Source: Anaerolineae bacterium (GTDB taxonomy: Bacteria; Chloroflexota; Anaerolineae; Promineifilales; Promineifilaceae). Taken from it: a stretch of DNA of 64,000 bases. The notes below the pieces were generated by a model. The model saw only the letters and a list, made by a program, of their open reading frames with translations, was not told where the DNA came from and made no database searches. The stretch is taken from contig JAHDWL010000012.1 in NCBI GenBank assembly GCA_023384355.1, forward strand, positions 1-64,000, in the 5' to 3' direction. The position numbers were made by a program, and so were the translations under genes. Positions 35,913-45,542 of this stretch are shown one piece after another (the first letter of the stretch is position 1; every line of letters starts with the position of its first letter).

Positions 35913-37028
35913 CTAAAAAATCTCTTCCGGCGTCGGCGTATAATCCAGGGGTGATTCGGCGGCACCATAAGGAGAGGCAGGGGCGGCAGCGGCCGGGGGT
36001 ACATACTCACCCGACTGGCGGCGGACCCAATCCTCATACTTCGTTCCGTCGGGCATGGTTGCGTTGGCCAACGTCTTGGCAGTGGACAAGGCCTTCAGCG
36101 AGACCCTCGCGCCAAAGAGGAATGCGCCGGCCATATTCGCGCCATTCAGACGAGCATCGTCTAGAGAAGCTCCGCTCAGGTTTGCTTCAGCCAGATTGGC
36201 CTTCTCAAGATTGACCTTGTTCAGGTTCGCCCAACCGAGATTCGCACTGGTAAGCGTCGCGCGCTCCAGGTTGGCGAAGGCCAGGTTACTTTCCACCAAT
36301 GTTGCCCTGTCCAGATTGGCGCCATTAAGCGCCGTGCGCTCCGCCTGAACCTTGGACAGATTCGCCTCTACCATTGTTGCACCGCTCAAGGTGACGCCAT
36401 CGAGTGTCGCGCCCGTAAGGTCTGTCTCGTTCAATGAACACAGGCTCATATCCGCGCCACGCAGGTCAGCCTCAGACAGGTTTGCAAGGTCAAGATTGGA
36501 ACGAGCCATCTGCGCCTCGGCCAAATTGGCACTGGTCAGGTTACCATAGCTCAAATCCGCATCCTGCAGATTGATCCGGCTGAGGAACGACCCACTCAGG
36601 TTGGCCCAGCCCAATTTTGCGCCTTTAAGGTTCGCGCCGGCAAGGTGGACATTTGAAAGTGTCCCATCCGTCAGCCAGCCCCTGCTGTCAAGTTCCTGGA
36701 TAGCTCGTTCAGCCAGGGCAGCGTCTCCGCTAGCAACTTCGCGAATGAGCTGGCCTTTAACCAGTTGGCTCTCACGGGCCAGCTGAGCTTCCTCTTGCAC
36801 TTTGCGCTGTTCTTCCAGATAAGCCATCAACTGGCTGTCACGCCGCTTGCCAAGCGAGTCTGTCAGCCATACAACCAGCGCCACGCCCAACAGGGTGAAT
36901 CCCAGCCCGCGCGCATACTCATTTAGCAGTGTGCCGGGTTGATAGCCGAGCCAGCCGAAAAAGACAGCCAGCAGTATAAGGATGACTGCAATAATCTGAA
37001 CACTCATGCCTTTTTGATTACCGGACAT
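35913..37028 (-). CDS. Membrane-anchored pentapeptide-repeat protein
   Basis: 371 residues. Two hydrophobic helices (about residues 10-30 and 40-60, IIAVILILLAVFFGWLG and GLGFTLLGVALVVWL) are followed by a charged coiled-coil-like stretch (QLMAYLEEQRKVQEEAQLA). From about residue 115 to 315 come some forty A(N/D)LxxA-type pentapeptides, such as ANLSEADLRGAD and ANLGWANLNKVNLEKANL, predicted to form a right-handed quadrilateral beta-helix. A Pro/Ala-rich tail ends EEIF. It follows the large coiled-coil gene by 56 bases and is probably co-transcribed. The repeat domain would face the cytoplasm if both helices form a hairpin. Confidence 0.85.
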   Translation of the reverse strand: MSGNQKGMSVQIIAVILILLAVFFGWLGYQPGTLLNEYARGLGFTLLGVALVVWLTDSLGKRRDSQLMAYLEEQRKVQEEAQLARESQLVKGQLIREVASGDAALAERAIQELDSRGWLTDGTLSNVHLAGANLKGAKLGWANLSGSFLSRINLQDADLSYGNLTSANLAEAQMARSNLDLANLSEADLRGADMSLCSLNETDLTGATLDGVTLSGATMVEANLSKVQAERTALNGANLDRATLVESNLAFANLERATLTSANLGWANLNKVNLEKANLAEANLSGASLDDARLNGANMAGAFLFGARVSLKALSTAKTLANATMPDGTKYEDWVRRQSGEYVPPAAAAPASPYGAAESPLDYTPTPEEIF

Positions 37029-37084
37029 GTCGATGCACTACCTCCATGTTCTCAACCACGTCTGAACATCACTTGAATGGCCGC

Positions 37085-39088
37085 CTAGAATTCGCCCGGC
37101 GTCTCATCAGAGTAATCGATTGTTATCAACCCTTGCTCGATAGCATCGACGACGCTCATATCACCACGAGGCGCAGCAGACGTCGTCAGGCGGCGATTCG
37201 GGTTTAGTTCCACCGCCTTCTCGACCTCTTCCATCAGCAACCGCGGCCACTTCTTGATTGCGTCCGCCTGCGCGGCCTGCACGCGCCAGATGAGGTTGCG
37301 GTTGTCCTGTTGCAGCTTTTGGATTAATTCATCGACAGCGGCCAATTCTTCATGCCGTAGCTGATCATTACGGCGCGCGGCCGACCATTTTTGCTCGTTC
37401 TCAATCTCGAAGGTCTGCCATTTCTGGTTCAACTCAAGCTCGAAGTTCTTTAGTTTCTCCTGAACTTCCAACAAGAACCCGTCCCAACGGGACTGCATGC
37501 GATTGGACTCGACCCGCAGCATCTCGGAAGCCTCGCGCTTCTGTTGCTCCAGTTGCTTCTGCCAGTGGGCGAAGTTCTGAACCGCCATGCGCGCTTCTTT
37601 ATACTGGTTGCTCAGAGTGATCCATTGCTGAGTAAACCGTTCGATGGTGTCCTTGTTCTCGTCCAGGGTAGCCTGCCATCCCTCCAGTTGCCGGGCGATA
37701 TCGCTCTGGTTTCGGCGCATATCGTCGGTCAGGTTAACCATCGACTCGCGCAACTCGGCTTGATCGCTGGTCAAAGTCTGGATGCCGGCTTCCGTCTTGG
37801 AGAGGTTATTACTGAAACCGGCCATCCGATCTGCGATCGGCGTCAGTCGCCGGTTGATTTCAAGAACGGCCGGTTTCCAGTTATCGTTAAAGTCCTGCAT
37901 GCCGACGCGAAGCTCATCAAGTGATTTCTCCGATTCGGCAACCCGACCGAGGAGCGCACTGTTGGATTCGGTCAGGCTTTCAAGTGAGTCGGCCAGCGGC
38001 GCGAGCCGGTTTTCCTGAGTACCAATCAGGTTGGATAGCCGAACTTCTTCCGCCTGGCGCAGTTCCAATTCCTGTTCGAGTCGATCAAGGAACGGCATTA
38101 TTTCACGCACGTTTCCAAGTTTGATCAGATTCTCCTCAATTTCTATTTGACGTGAGTTTATCGGGGAGATCAGCGATTCCAGTTTTTCGTCTTGCTGTTC
38201 ATATCGTTGTCCGGTTTCAGCCAATCGCAGGTCAAACCCGGCCTGACGCTCGCTAAATTGAGCGAGCTGCTCATCCACAGCTGCTAGACGCAAATTCACT
38301 TGTGACTGGAGTTCGTTCAGTTCCGGCAATTCTACGGCTCGAGACATGACCACCGCCTCATCCAGTCTGGTCTGCCACTCTGCAGCATTGGTTTGCCATT
38401 CTGCGGCGAAGGAATCCATGCGCGTCTTGTTCTCGGCCGTTATGGCATCGAGATGCTCCTGCAACCGGACGGCCAAAGAGCTGATATTCGCCTGGGATTC
38501 GGCCGCCAGGGTACCCGTCCGCTCACGAAGTTGGCCGGAAAGGATGCCGACGCTCTCTTGCAGCGCGGCCAGCTTTTCGCCCAGGTCGTTGATCGCCTGA
38601 ACCTGTTCATCCTGCCTGACGGCCAATAACCTGGTCTCTTCCGACTCTTTGAGGGCGACCATCTCTTTTCGCAACCGGCTCTCCAGAAGAGATCGCTCCG
38701 AGTCTGCCCGTTCCTGAATCGAGCCGACGGCGCGGGTAATTTCCTCCTGCATGTGCGCCCGCTCTTCATCAGGATTGGGAAGACGCGTGATCTGCGAGTT
38801 CATATTGGATAGATGCCATTCCAGATCCTGCAGGCGTTGCTCCGTGACGGCCACATTGCTATCGAGATCGGGCAAGCGTTCGAACCGTTCGGAGAAATTA
38901 GCGACATGCCATTCCAGTTCCTGAATTTTCTGGTCGCGCTCGGCCAAATCTCGTCCCTGCTGGGCAATGCGTTGCTCCAGCTCAGCCATCTTTCGGCTGG
39001 ACTTTCGCCGCTCTTCGTCTAACCACTTGAGGTGGTTTCGCAATTCAGTCAGCTCGCGCGTCTGTGCAGTATTAGAACTGAGAGACAT
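37085..39088 (-). CDS. Large coiled-coil protein
   Basis: 667 residues that are almost wholly alpha-helical heptad repeats, for example RKMAELEQRIAQQGRDLAER and ITRLPNPDEERAHMQEEITR. No signal peptide, membrane segment or ATPase motif is visible, so it is not an SMC protein. A short non-helical C-terminus (SAAPRGDMSVVDAIEQGLIT) precedes the stop. AAGGAG lies eight bases before the ATG. It lies just before the pentapeptide-repeat membrane gene, and a cytoskeletal or scaffold pair anchored at the membrane is a plausible but untested reading. Confidence 0.8.
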   Translation of the reverse strand: MSLSSNTAQTRELTELRNHLKWLDEERRKSSRKMAELEQRIAQQGRDLAERDQKIQELEWHVANFSERFERLPDLDSNVAVTEQRLQDLEWHLSNMNSQITRLPNPDEERAHMQEEITRAVGSIQERADSERSLLESRLRKEMVALKESEETRLLAVRQDEQVQAINDLGEKLAALQESVGILSGQLRERTGTLAAESQANISSLAVRLQEHLDAITAENKTRMDSFAAEWQTNAAEWQTRLDEAVVMSRAVELPELNELQSQVNLRLAAVDEQLAQFSERQAGFDLRLAETGQRYEQQDEKLESLISPINSRQIEIEENLIKLGNVREIMPFLDRLEQELELRQAEEVRLSNLIGTQENRLAPLADSLESLTESNSALLGRVAESEKSLDELRVGMQDFNDNWKPAVLEINRRLTPIADRMAGFSNNLSKTEAGIQTLTSDQAELRESMVNLTDDMRRNQSDIARQLEGWQATLDENKDTIERFTQQWITLSNQYKEARMAVQNFAHWQKQLEQQKREASEMLRVESNRMQSRWDGFLLEVQEKLKNFELELNQKWQTFEIENEQKWSAARRNDQLRHEELAAVDELIQKLQQDNRNLIWRVQAAQADAIKKWPRLLMEEVEKAVELNPNRRLTTSAAPRGDMSVVDAIEQGLITIDYSDETPGEF

Positions 39089-39395
39089 CGGATGAACTCC
39101 TTGGGCATCTAGGATGTCGCGTTGAAGATACCATGAAAACTTATATCAGAAATGTCGCCGATATTGCCGAGTGGCGAATTCCAATCCTATCAGGCGTTAT
39201 TCGGCGAAACAGTATCGGGCAACTGCCGTTTTGATGAGGAACGGGGCGATCACCGCTTCAATGAAATATTGCCACATGAGGCCAAAACAGAACATGAACA
39301 GGACGTGAAATGTTTTAACACTAGGCCATAAATGCCTCGTGAAATCACGCACGCAGTTCAAGCCGTGCCCAGTCTGGAATCAGCTCGCCGCTATT
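39089..39395 (-). other. 307-base gap with no supported gene
   Basis: The part next to 39088 should contain the promoter of the coiled-coil gene; TATAAG is seen in it but no convincing -35. The rest has a 51-codon minus-strand frame (39352-39197, GTG start) with a hydrophobic core (FHVLFMFCFGLMWQYF), but it has no ribosome site and is not supported. Confidence 0.4.
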
Positions 39396-40892
39396 TTACT
39401 TAAGGGAAAAAGGGATGCGAATGGGTCGTCCGTCACTGTTCGATAAAACAGTATCCGTTCCCGGCGTTTCGAACTGTTCCGCTTCGCCCAGGTCCTGATG
39501 CAGAACCAGATACAGGTCTCCTTCAGCCGGTGGATCGGTCAGATCGACGACTACATCGCGATTGACCCCGGCCGGCAACCATGTTTGGCCCAGCACGGCG
39601 CCCGGCTGACCTTCTTCGTCGGCATAAATCACCGCCCAGACATCTACAGGAGAAATCACCGTGTCGATAGTCACTGTACCGTCATCACCAAGCGGTTGAT
39701 CGAACACAAAGGCATGCGCCCCGGCATCATTGCGGAAGGCGGCTGCGACAGGCATTCGGCCGTTGTATAGGACAGGAGTATCCTGGCCAGGAAAATTAAA
39801 CGCGTCACCTGGTTCTGTGTCCAGATGGATACGTGCAAAAAGTTGGGGAGTGATAGCCGATTGGCGGAGCGATACCGTCACCGCCTCATTAAGCCCGTCT
39901 TCGAGCGCCGCGGTGCCGATGATGAATCCCGGCTGTCCCTCGATTTCGTTATAGATAACCAGCCAGCCCGGCCCATCGCTGATAGCACGCTCGATTGAGA
40001 CAGTTCCGTCGATCACCGGCTGGTCATAAACGAGCACTTCGGGCGGATAGGTCGCGTTGAATGAGTAAACTATCGGCTGGCCGTTCCACAAGATCGGCAA
40101 ATCCCCTTCAGGATACTCCAAAAGCCCATTTTCTCCGCCATCCTCATGCAAGACGGCGTAAAGCAACGGGGTTGCCCGTCGCCAATCGATGGTCACGGGT
40201 ACGTTCTCATGTTCGCCCGGTCCTATCAGCCCTCGGCCGATAACAGGCCCGATCTGGCCGTTCTCATCGGCGTGGATGACAACCCAGGTCGGCTCAAGGG
40301 CTTCGACTTTGGCCAGCGTAACCACTCCATCTTCGGTGACAGACTGGTCGGCCACTTCAAGCTGTGGCCGTGGCAGGCGCAATTCCACACCGAACCCCGT
40401 TTCCGGCTCATTGGGATATGGCGTGTCCTCCCCGGGAAACTCAAACACGCCTTCTGCGCCGGCGTCTATGTGCACGCCCGCCCATAATTGTTCCGTAGCC
40501 TGACGAGTATCGACGACAACCCGGACATCTTCGTGGACACCTGCAGCCAACGGTTGGCGACCGATCACAACATCCGGCTCGCCGTTGATTGTGCGATAGA
40601 TGACCAGCCAGCCCGGCCCGGGCAGACTAACCTGATCGGCGACCAACGTGCCGCTCTCATCAAGAGGCTGATCCGCGATCACAACTCCCGGCGAAACAGG
40701 GGTCGGCTCCGGGGTAGGAGTGGCCGTTGGCGTTGGCTCAGGGGTAAAGGTAACTGCCATGGAATTGCCCGCAGCCGGCGGTAGGTCGGCAGTGGACGTT
40801 GATTCCGTGCCATCGGCGCGCGAACACGCCACCGTTAGGATGATTATGAGGGATAGGGCCAGTGCCCCGTTGATTGGTGATTTCAAGGTCAA
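39396..40892 (-). CDS. Lipoprotein with four DUF7282-like repeats
   Basis: 498 residues. A signal peptide ends in the lipobox LTVACSRA, so Cys becomes lipidated and the protein is exported and anchored. A Pro/Thr-rich spacer (TPEPTPTATPTPEPTP) leads to four repeats of about 105 residues. Each has a ..DQ....G.V.V..V....GW(L/V)VI(Y/H).....G.PG.(V/I)(I/L)G core, as in DUF7282, and mostly a FPG(E/Q)DTP segment. The repeats are beta-rich and probably bind a ligand or surface. It is monocistronic. Confidence 0.8.
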   Translation of the reverse strand: MTLKSPINGALALSLIIILTVACSRADGTESTSTADLPPAAGNSMAVTFTPEPTPTATPTPEPTPVSPGVVIADQPLDESGTLVADQVSLPGPGWLVIYRTINGEPDVVIGRQPLAAGVHEDVRVVVDTRQATEQLWAGVHIDAGAEGVFEFPGEDTPYPNEPETGFGVELRLPRPQLEVADQSVTEDGVVTLAKVEALEPTWVVIHADENGQIGPVIGRGLIGPGEHENVPVTIDWRRATPLLYAVLHEDGGENGLLEYPEGDLPILWNGQPIVYSFNATYPPEVLVYDQPVIDGTVSIERAISDGPGWLVIYNEIEGQPGFIIGTAALEDGLNEAVTVSLRQSAITPQLFARIHLDTEPGDAFNFPGQDTPVLYNGRMPVAAAFRNDAGAHAFVFDQPLGDDGTVTIDTVISPVDVWAVIYADEEGQPGAVLGQTWLPAGVNRDVVVDLTDPPAEGDLYLVLHQDLGEAEQFETPGTDTVLSNSDGRPIRIPFSLK

Positions 40893-40980
40893 TTTAACAC
40901 CTGAAAATTGATCAGGTGACGATTGTAGCCGCTAATCATGGGGTTGCCACTCCTCTATGCCGCCGCTCAGCGACATCGAC

Positions 40981-43428
40981 TCACGGGATCGATAAATCGC
41001 CCGATCTCTCACTCGACCACCACATCCGGCGGCCGTCCGATTCAAGCTCGATAGTCCCCATCAAATCAGTTCGCAACACCGTTGCCCCGACCGCCTCAGC
41101 CCGGGCTAACATCGCGGGATGCGGGTGGCCGTAGCTGTTATCAGCACCCACGGAAATAACCACTATCCGCGGCGACACAGCTTCCAGAAACGGCGTGCTG
41201 CTGGATGTGTTGGCGCCGTGATGACCGGCTTTCAGGACGATTGCTCCCAGCGGGAAATCGCCTCTGACCATCTCCGTTTCAGCGGCCTCTTCCGCGTCGC
41301 CGGTCAGCAAGACGGAGAGGTCGCCATACGTCAGCCGGGTTACAATCGAGTCATCGTTGCGATGGTCTGGCGTGCCAGGACTGCCGGAATGCAAGACTTC
41401 AAGTTCCACGCCGTCCTCCAGCTTAATGACATCACCCTCGCGGGCTTCATGAATCATCGCGCCGCCGCTTTGAGCCTCATTGAGCAGCGCTGCGAAGATC
41501 GCGTCGTCATCCTCGTCAGCCGCGTTGGTGATCAGGCTGCCCACATCGTACCGCGCCATCACCTCGACCAGACCGGCCACATGGTCGGCGTCCGGATGTG
41601 TCGCAATCACCATGTCAATCGACCTGTCCCAAAAGGGCATATGTTGGCCAAATTCATCCAGAGTGACGCTGGGAAAGCGGCCGCCATCGATCAGGACCTG
41701 CCGACCGCCCGGCGACTGGATAAAGATGGCATCCCCCTGGCCGACATCAAGAAAAATAACGTGCAGGCGGCCATCCGGTCGGTTTGAGTACCAACCCCAC
41801 AGCAACAACCCGAATAAACCGATAACTATGCCGGAATAGACCAATCGCCGGTTGAGACGCATGCCGGACGACACAAGTGAATCCCGCCGCCCACGAACGG
41901 CCGGCAGAATAGTCAAGGCCACTATCAGACCATACACGATTACCAACCCCGCTTCCGACAGCGACAAGGGAACCGAGGCAAAGGGAACCTGCGCCAGCAG
42001 GCGAATCACATTGATTGTGTAGTGGAGAAACAACCAGGCCAACCAACCGGCCACCTGTCCGGCCATGGGCAGCGCGAGACCCAGCAGCAAGGTCATCCCG
42101 CCAGTAGCCATGACGGCGGGCTGAACCGGCAATACCAGAGCGTTGGCCGGCAAACTGACCAAAGACAAGTTACCGAAATGAAACAGCAGCAAGGGCAGTG
42201 CCAACACTTGCGCGGCCAGAGTTACGATCAGGACCTCAGACACAACCCTGACAACCCGACCGCGCGCCCGTGGGTCAAGGACCGTCGACGCGCGTTGATC
42301 CAGGCGCCGTGTCCACCGCCCGGCGTATACCACAAGGCCCAGCGTGGCGGCAAAGCTTAGCTGAAAACCTACGTCCCATAGGGCGTTCGGCCTAATCAGC
42401 GTCATCAGAAATGCGGCGCAAAACAGTCCCGCCACAATCAGGGTTGGCCTTCCCAGCAGGCGCATCCCCGCCAGATACATCGCGCCCATGATCGCAGCGC
42501 GCACAACCGACGCGGCCCCGCCCACAAAAATTGCATAGAGACCAATCAGCGCCATGATCAGGACGGCCGCCCAACGACGAGGCACCAAAGGCGTGATTAG
42601 AGAGTCCAGAACCGCGATGATAACGGCAATATTAAAACCCGAGATGGCGATAATGTGGGTCATACCGGTCTCGCGGAAGTCATTGCTAAGATCGCGAGGC
42701 ATGCCGCTGTCATCTCCCAGAAGGATGCCGGTCAACAAGGCGGCATGGGGTTCGGGCAGACTGGCGGCAATGACAGCGCGGCCGCGCTCCTTCAAGGCCA
42801 GCAGCTTGCGATAGAGAGCGGATCCGCCGCCCGTCTCAAGAATATCAACCCGTGGGTATTCCATCACGCTGTGCACCCCCTGACGCTCGAGGTAAGCGGC
42901 ATAACCGGGGCTGCCCAATGTCGGCGGAGCCAGATCACCCGTAAGTTCGAGAGTCGCTCCGTAGGGTATTTCGGGGTAGCGGTCAGTCTTCACCTGAACC
43001 GTCCCGGCCACTGGTCGGGTTTGCCCATCTTCCGTAAATTCACGGATTCGCACTCTCAGTTGGCTACTGGTGTCCGACAAAACCGGTTCGGTCGTCACCT
43101 CGCCCAGCAGCACAACGTCTTTGACCCCGTTATAAAACTGAATCTGCCCGGGATTAACCGGCGGTTCGGCGACCTTGTAACGAATACCACCCAGAGCCAG
43201 CGCAGCAAAGCAAGCTATTACCAACCCCAACCGGCCGCGCTGCCAGAGGACGACAGCGCCGGTCACCAAAGGGACCGCCAGAATCAGCCAGAAGATTGCG
43301 TTGAGATTCAGGGCATCGGCCAGCCAAATGCCGACCAGCCATCCAGTCCCGGCGACCGGAGCAAGATAATATCGCGAATCGGCTCGCTGGTCGGACCGCC
43401 CGACCCCCATGCCCACCAACTCATTCAT
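40981..43428 (-). CDS. comEC: ComEC/Rec2 family competence protein
   Basis: An 815-residue DNA-uptake channel candidate. N-terminal membrane helices and a DUF4131 beta domain come first, then the Competence domain with about ten helices (GILLGDDSGMPRDLSNDFRE, GMTHIIAISGFN), and a C-terminal metallo-beta-lactamase domain with THPDADH and a later TGDAEEAAE. ComEC moves single-stranded DNA across the inner membrane during transformation. No other competence gene is visible in the window, so natural transformation is possible but unproven. Confidence 0.92.
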   Translation of the reverse strand: MNELVGMGVGRSDQRADSRYYLAPVAGTGWLVGIWLADALNLNAIFWLILAVPLVTGAVVLWQRGRLGLVIACFAALALGGIRYKVAEPPVNPGQIQFYNGVKDVVLLGEVTTEPVLSDTSSQLRVRIREFTEDGQTRPVAGTVQVKTDRYPEIPYGATLELTGDLAPPTLGSPGYAAYLERQGVHSVMEYPRVDILETGGGSALYRKLLALKERGRAVIAASLPEPHAALLTGILLGDDSGMPRDLSNDFRETGMTHIIAISGFNIAVIIAVLDSLITPLVPRRWAAVLIMALIGLYAIFVGGAASVVRAAIMGAMYLAGMRLLGRPTLIVAGLFCAAFLMTLIRPNALWDVGFQLSFAATLGLVVYAGRWTRRLDQRASTVLDPRARGRVVRVVSEVLIVTLAAQVLALPLLLFHFGNLSLVSLPANALVLPVQPAVMATGGMTLLLGLALPMAGQVAGWLAWLFLHYTINVIRLLAQVPFASVPLSLSEAGLVIVYGLIVALTILPAVRGRRDSLVSSGMRLNRRLVYSGIVIGLFGLLLWGWYSNRPDGRLHVIFLDVGQGDAIFIQSPGGRQVLIDGGRFPSVTLDEFGQHMPFWDRSIDMVIATHPDADHVAGLVEVMARYDVGSLITNAADEDDDAIFAALLNEAQSGGAMIHEAREGDVIKLEDGVELEVLHSGSPGTPDHRNDDSIVTRLTYGDLSVLLTGDAEEAAETEMVRGDFPLGAIVLKAGHHGANTSSSTPFLEAVSPRIVVISVGADNSYGHPHPAMLARAEAVGATVLRTDLMGTIELESDGRRMWWSSERSGDLSIP

Positions 43429-43606
43429 GGCGCAAACCCGCTGTTTATGCTGCCCAAAAAATGTTGATGTCCCAGCCCACCCCGGTCACACAACTATAAC
43501 GCCCGGTAATGGACTGTCAATTTCGCCACACCGCCATTCGGAACAAACGCATTCACGGCAACGCCGCCTTTATTCGCTCCAACTTGATATCTGTTTACCG
43601 GTTCTG

Positions 43607-43635
43607 TTGAGCGATCCGGCTCCCTTTGCTAGAAT
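43607..43635 (+). promoter_or_regulatory. Promoter of the response-regulator gene
   Basis: TTGAGC (43607-43612), a 17-base spacer and TAGAAT (43630-43635). Predicted start near 43642, giving a leader of about 32 bases. Confidence 0.55.
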
Positions 43636-43673
43636 GTTCAGGAACGGAAAAGATTTTGCAGGTTCAAACTCGC

Positions 43674-44387
43674 ATGAATTCCGATATAGAAACGAACTCC
43701 TATCGAATTCTCGTCCTTGACGATAATTATTCGATGCAACGATTGGTGTCGACGGCCTTGCAAAAAGCAGGCTTCCAGGTGTCCACCGTCTCCTCAGCCG
43801 AAGAGGGTCTGGATAACATCAGACGCTTCGGTCTCCCCCATCTGGCCCTTGTGGATATCCACATGCCATACGGGATGAACGGATTGGAGTTCTGCGACTC
43901 CATCCTGTCCTATTCCGATCTTCCTATCATCATGCTCACAGCCGTTGACGAGGATGAAACGATTATCCAGACAATAGACCAATTCGCGGAGGACTACATC
44001 ACCAAGCCCTTCAATCCCGGCGAGATGGTGGCGCGCGTGCGGCGAGTTTTGCGCAGGATAGGCGATTTCGCTTACACGATGAGCGTCGAGACGGTGGTGG
44101 ATGAATATTTGACCGTCAGCTTCCCCTATCAGCGAGCCTACATCAACAAGTCAGAAGTCCAGTTGACGCCGACGGAAACGAAACTGCTCTATATCCTGAT
44201 GCGCCATGCCGGGCAAACCGTCACGGCTGACTTCATCCTGCGGCGACTATGGCCATTGGAGACGGCCTACGAGGATCGGTTGCGAGTGTACATCCACCGG
44301 TTACGCAAGAAGATCGAGCAACGCCCCGAACAACCGAAGTACATCCTCTCGCAAAGAGGTGTGGGGTACAGCTTTGCCCGTGTCTAG
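43674..44387 (+). CDS. OmpR/PhoB-family response regulator, orphan
   Basis: 237 residues. The receiver domain (about 8-125) has DDN at the acidic pocket, the phospho-acceptor Asp in LALVDIHMPYG and the Lys in YITKPFNPGE. The C-terminal winged helix (about 145-235) has LTPTETKLLYILMRHAG and VYIHRLRKKIE. ATG 43674 is preferred over the upstream frame start at 43626, which lies before the predicted transcription start. No histidine kinase is adjacent, so its partner is elsewhere. It is divergent from comEC. Confidence 0.88.
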   Translation: MNSDIETNSYRILVLDDNYSMQRLVSTALQKAGFQVSTVSSAEEGLDNIRRFGLPHLALVDIHMPYGMNGLEFCDSILSYSDLPIIMLTAVDEDETIIQTIDQFAEDYITKPFNPGEMVARVRRVLRRIGDFAYTMSVETVVDEYLTVSFPYQRAYINKSEVQLTPTETKLLYILMRHAGQTVTADFILRRLWPLETAYEDRLRVYIHRLRKKIEQRPEQPKYILSQRGVGYSFARV

Positions 44388-44881
44388 CCAGGACGCGACG
44401 AATCGGCCGCGTCAGCACCAACTTGCATGGCCGCCTGATGATCGGCCTCAACTTTTTGCAGACCGTTCTGCACGACTTTAAGAGTACGCATCAGGTCCTC
44501 TTCCAGCTTGTTCAACACATCCATGATGTAGACGTCGGCATCCTGACGCAAGGCTTCGGCATCACGGCGTGCCCTCTCAAGGATATTTTCGGCACGATGT
44601 TGGGCAGCGTTCACGATAGCGTCACGCTTGACCAGTTCGCCGGCTTCCTGACGCGAGAGTTCGCGAATGCGATCCGCCTCTTCCTTGGCCTGGGCCAGGA
44701 TACGATCCTTTTCCGCCTCAATCCGGTTGGCGCGCCTGATTTCCTCCGGAACGGCCACACGCATCTGATCCAGGATGCTGTACACCTTTTCCTCATTGAC
44801 GATCAGATAAGCGCTCAATGGAACACGAGTGCTTTCATTAAGCGCCTGTTCAAGCGTATCGACGAGATGTTGAATATCCAT
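44384..44881 (-). CDS. F0-b/DivIVA-like helical protein next to coaD
   Basis: 165 residues that are highly charged and helical through the middle (EAEKDRILAQAKEEADRIRE, RAENILERARRDAEALRQDA), resembling the stalk of ATP synthase subunit b but with no membrane anchor. The N-terminus MDIQHLVDTLEQALNES and the PEEIRRAN block are, to my knowledge, conserved in Chloroflexota proteins at this position beside coaD. The role is unknown; a cell-division or envelope scaffold function would be speculation. It overlaps the convergent response-regulator stop by four bases. Confidence 0.65.
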   Translation of the reverse strand: MDIQHLVDTLEQALNESTRVPLSAYLIVNEEKVYSILDQMRVAVPEEIRRANRIEAEKDRILAQAKEEADRIRELSRQEAGELVKRDAIVNAAQHRAENILERARRDAEALRQDADVYIMDVLNKLEEDLMRTLKVVQNGLQKVEADHQAAMQVGADAADSSRPG

Positions 44882-44959
44882 GCGTGTGCACCTGACCCAT
44901 CGTAATTCCTAAAATCTTTATCACCGCTCAGACCCGAAAAGCTGGTTCATTGAACCTGA

Positions 44960-45490
44960 CTAATCACGCAGCGGCAAACTGCCGGAAAATACGCCGGCCT
45001 CATCATCCCGAAAGCGCGAATAAAGCAGAGTGGCGACATTGGGCGGAACCATGCTGGTCACATCGCCGCCCAAAGACGCGATCTCCCTCACGGTGCTGCC
45101 GCTGACGAACGAATTCTCCTCGCGAGTCATCAAACTAATCGTCTCAATTTCCGGAGCCAGCCGCTGGTTGGCCAGCGCTGAACGAAACTCGAACTCGAAA
45201 TCAGAAAATACGCGCAAGCCGCGGACGATGACCCGTGCATCAATCCGGCGGGCGAAGTCAACCAGTAAACCGGTGAACGGCATTATCGTGATATTACCGG
45301 GATTCTCCAGGGATTCCAGAATCATCCCCACCCGTTCCTCAACCGAGAATAACACCGACTTCGTCGGGCGGCTATGGTCATAAACGCCAACAACCAGTTC
45401 ATCGAACAGGTGAGCCGCGCGCAGGATTAAATCAAGATGACCATAATGCACCGGGTCGAACGTCCCCGGATAGACAGCTCGTTTAATCAA
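44960..45490 (-). CDS. coaD: Phosphopantetheine adenylyltransferase CoaD
   Basis: A 176-residue nucleotidyltransferase for the fourth step of coenzyme A synthesis. The motifs YPGTFDPVHYGHLDLI (T/HxGH) and the ISLMTREENSFVSGSTVRE signature are intact. The start is TTG at 45490, with AGGAGAGG about six bases upstream. It is downstream of recG by 53 bases and probably shares its transcript. Confidence 0.95.
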   Translation of the reverse strand: MIKRAVYPGTFDPVHYGHLDLILRAAHLFDELVVGVYDHSRPTKSVLFSVEERVGMILESLENPGNITIMPFTGLLVDFARRIDARVIVRGLRVFSDFEFEFRSALANQRLAPEIETISLMTREENSFVSGSTVREIASLGGDVTSMVPPNVATLLYSRFRDDEAGVFSGSLPLRD

Positions 45491-45542
45491 TCGTGCCTCT
45501 CCTCTCTTCCTGCTTTTTGAATCATGCTAGCGGACAAGCCTA

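Noticed and set aside
39197-39352. 51-codon minus-strand frame with a hydrophobic core
   Set aside because: GTG start with no ribosome site or promoter and no recognisable homology; only the hydrophobic stretch argues for it.
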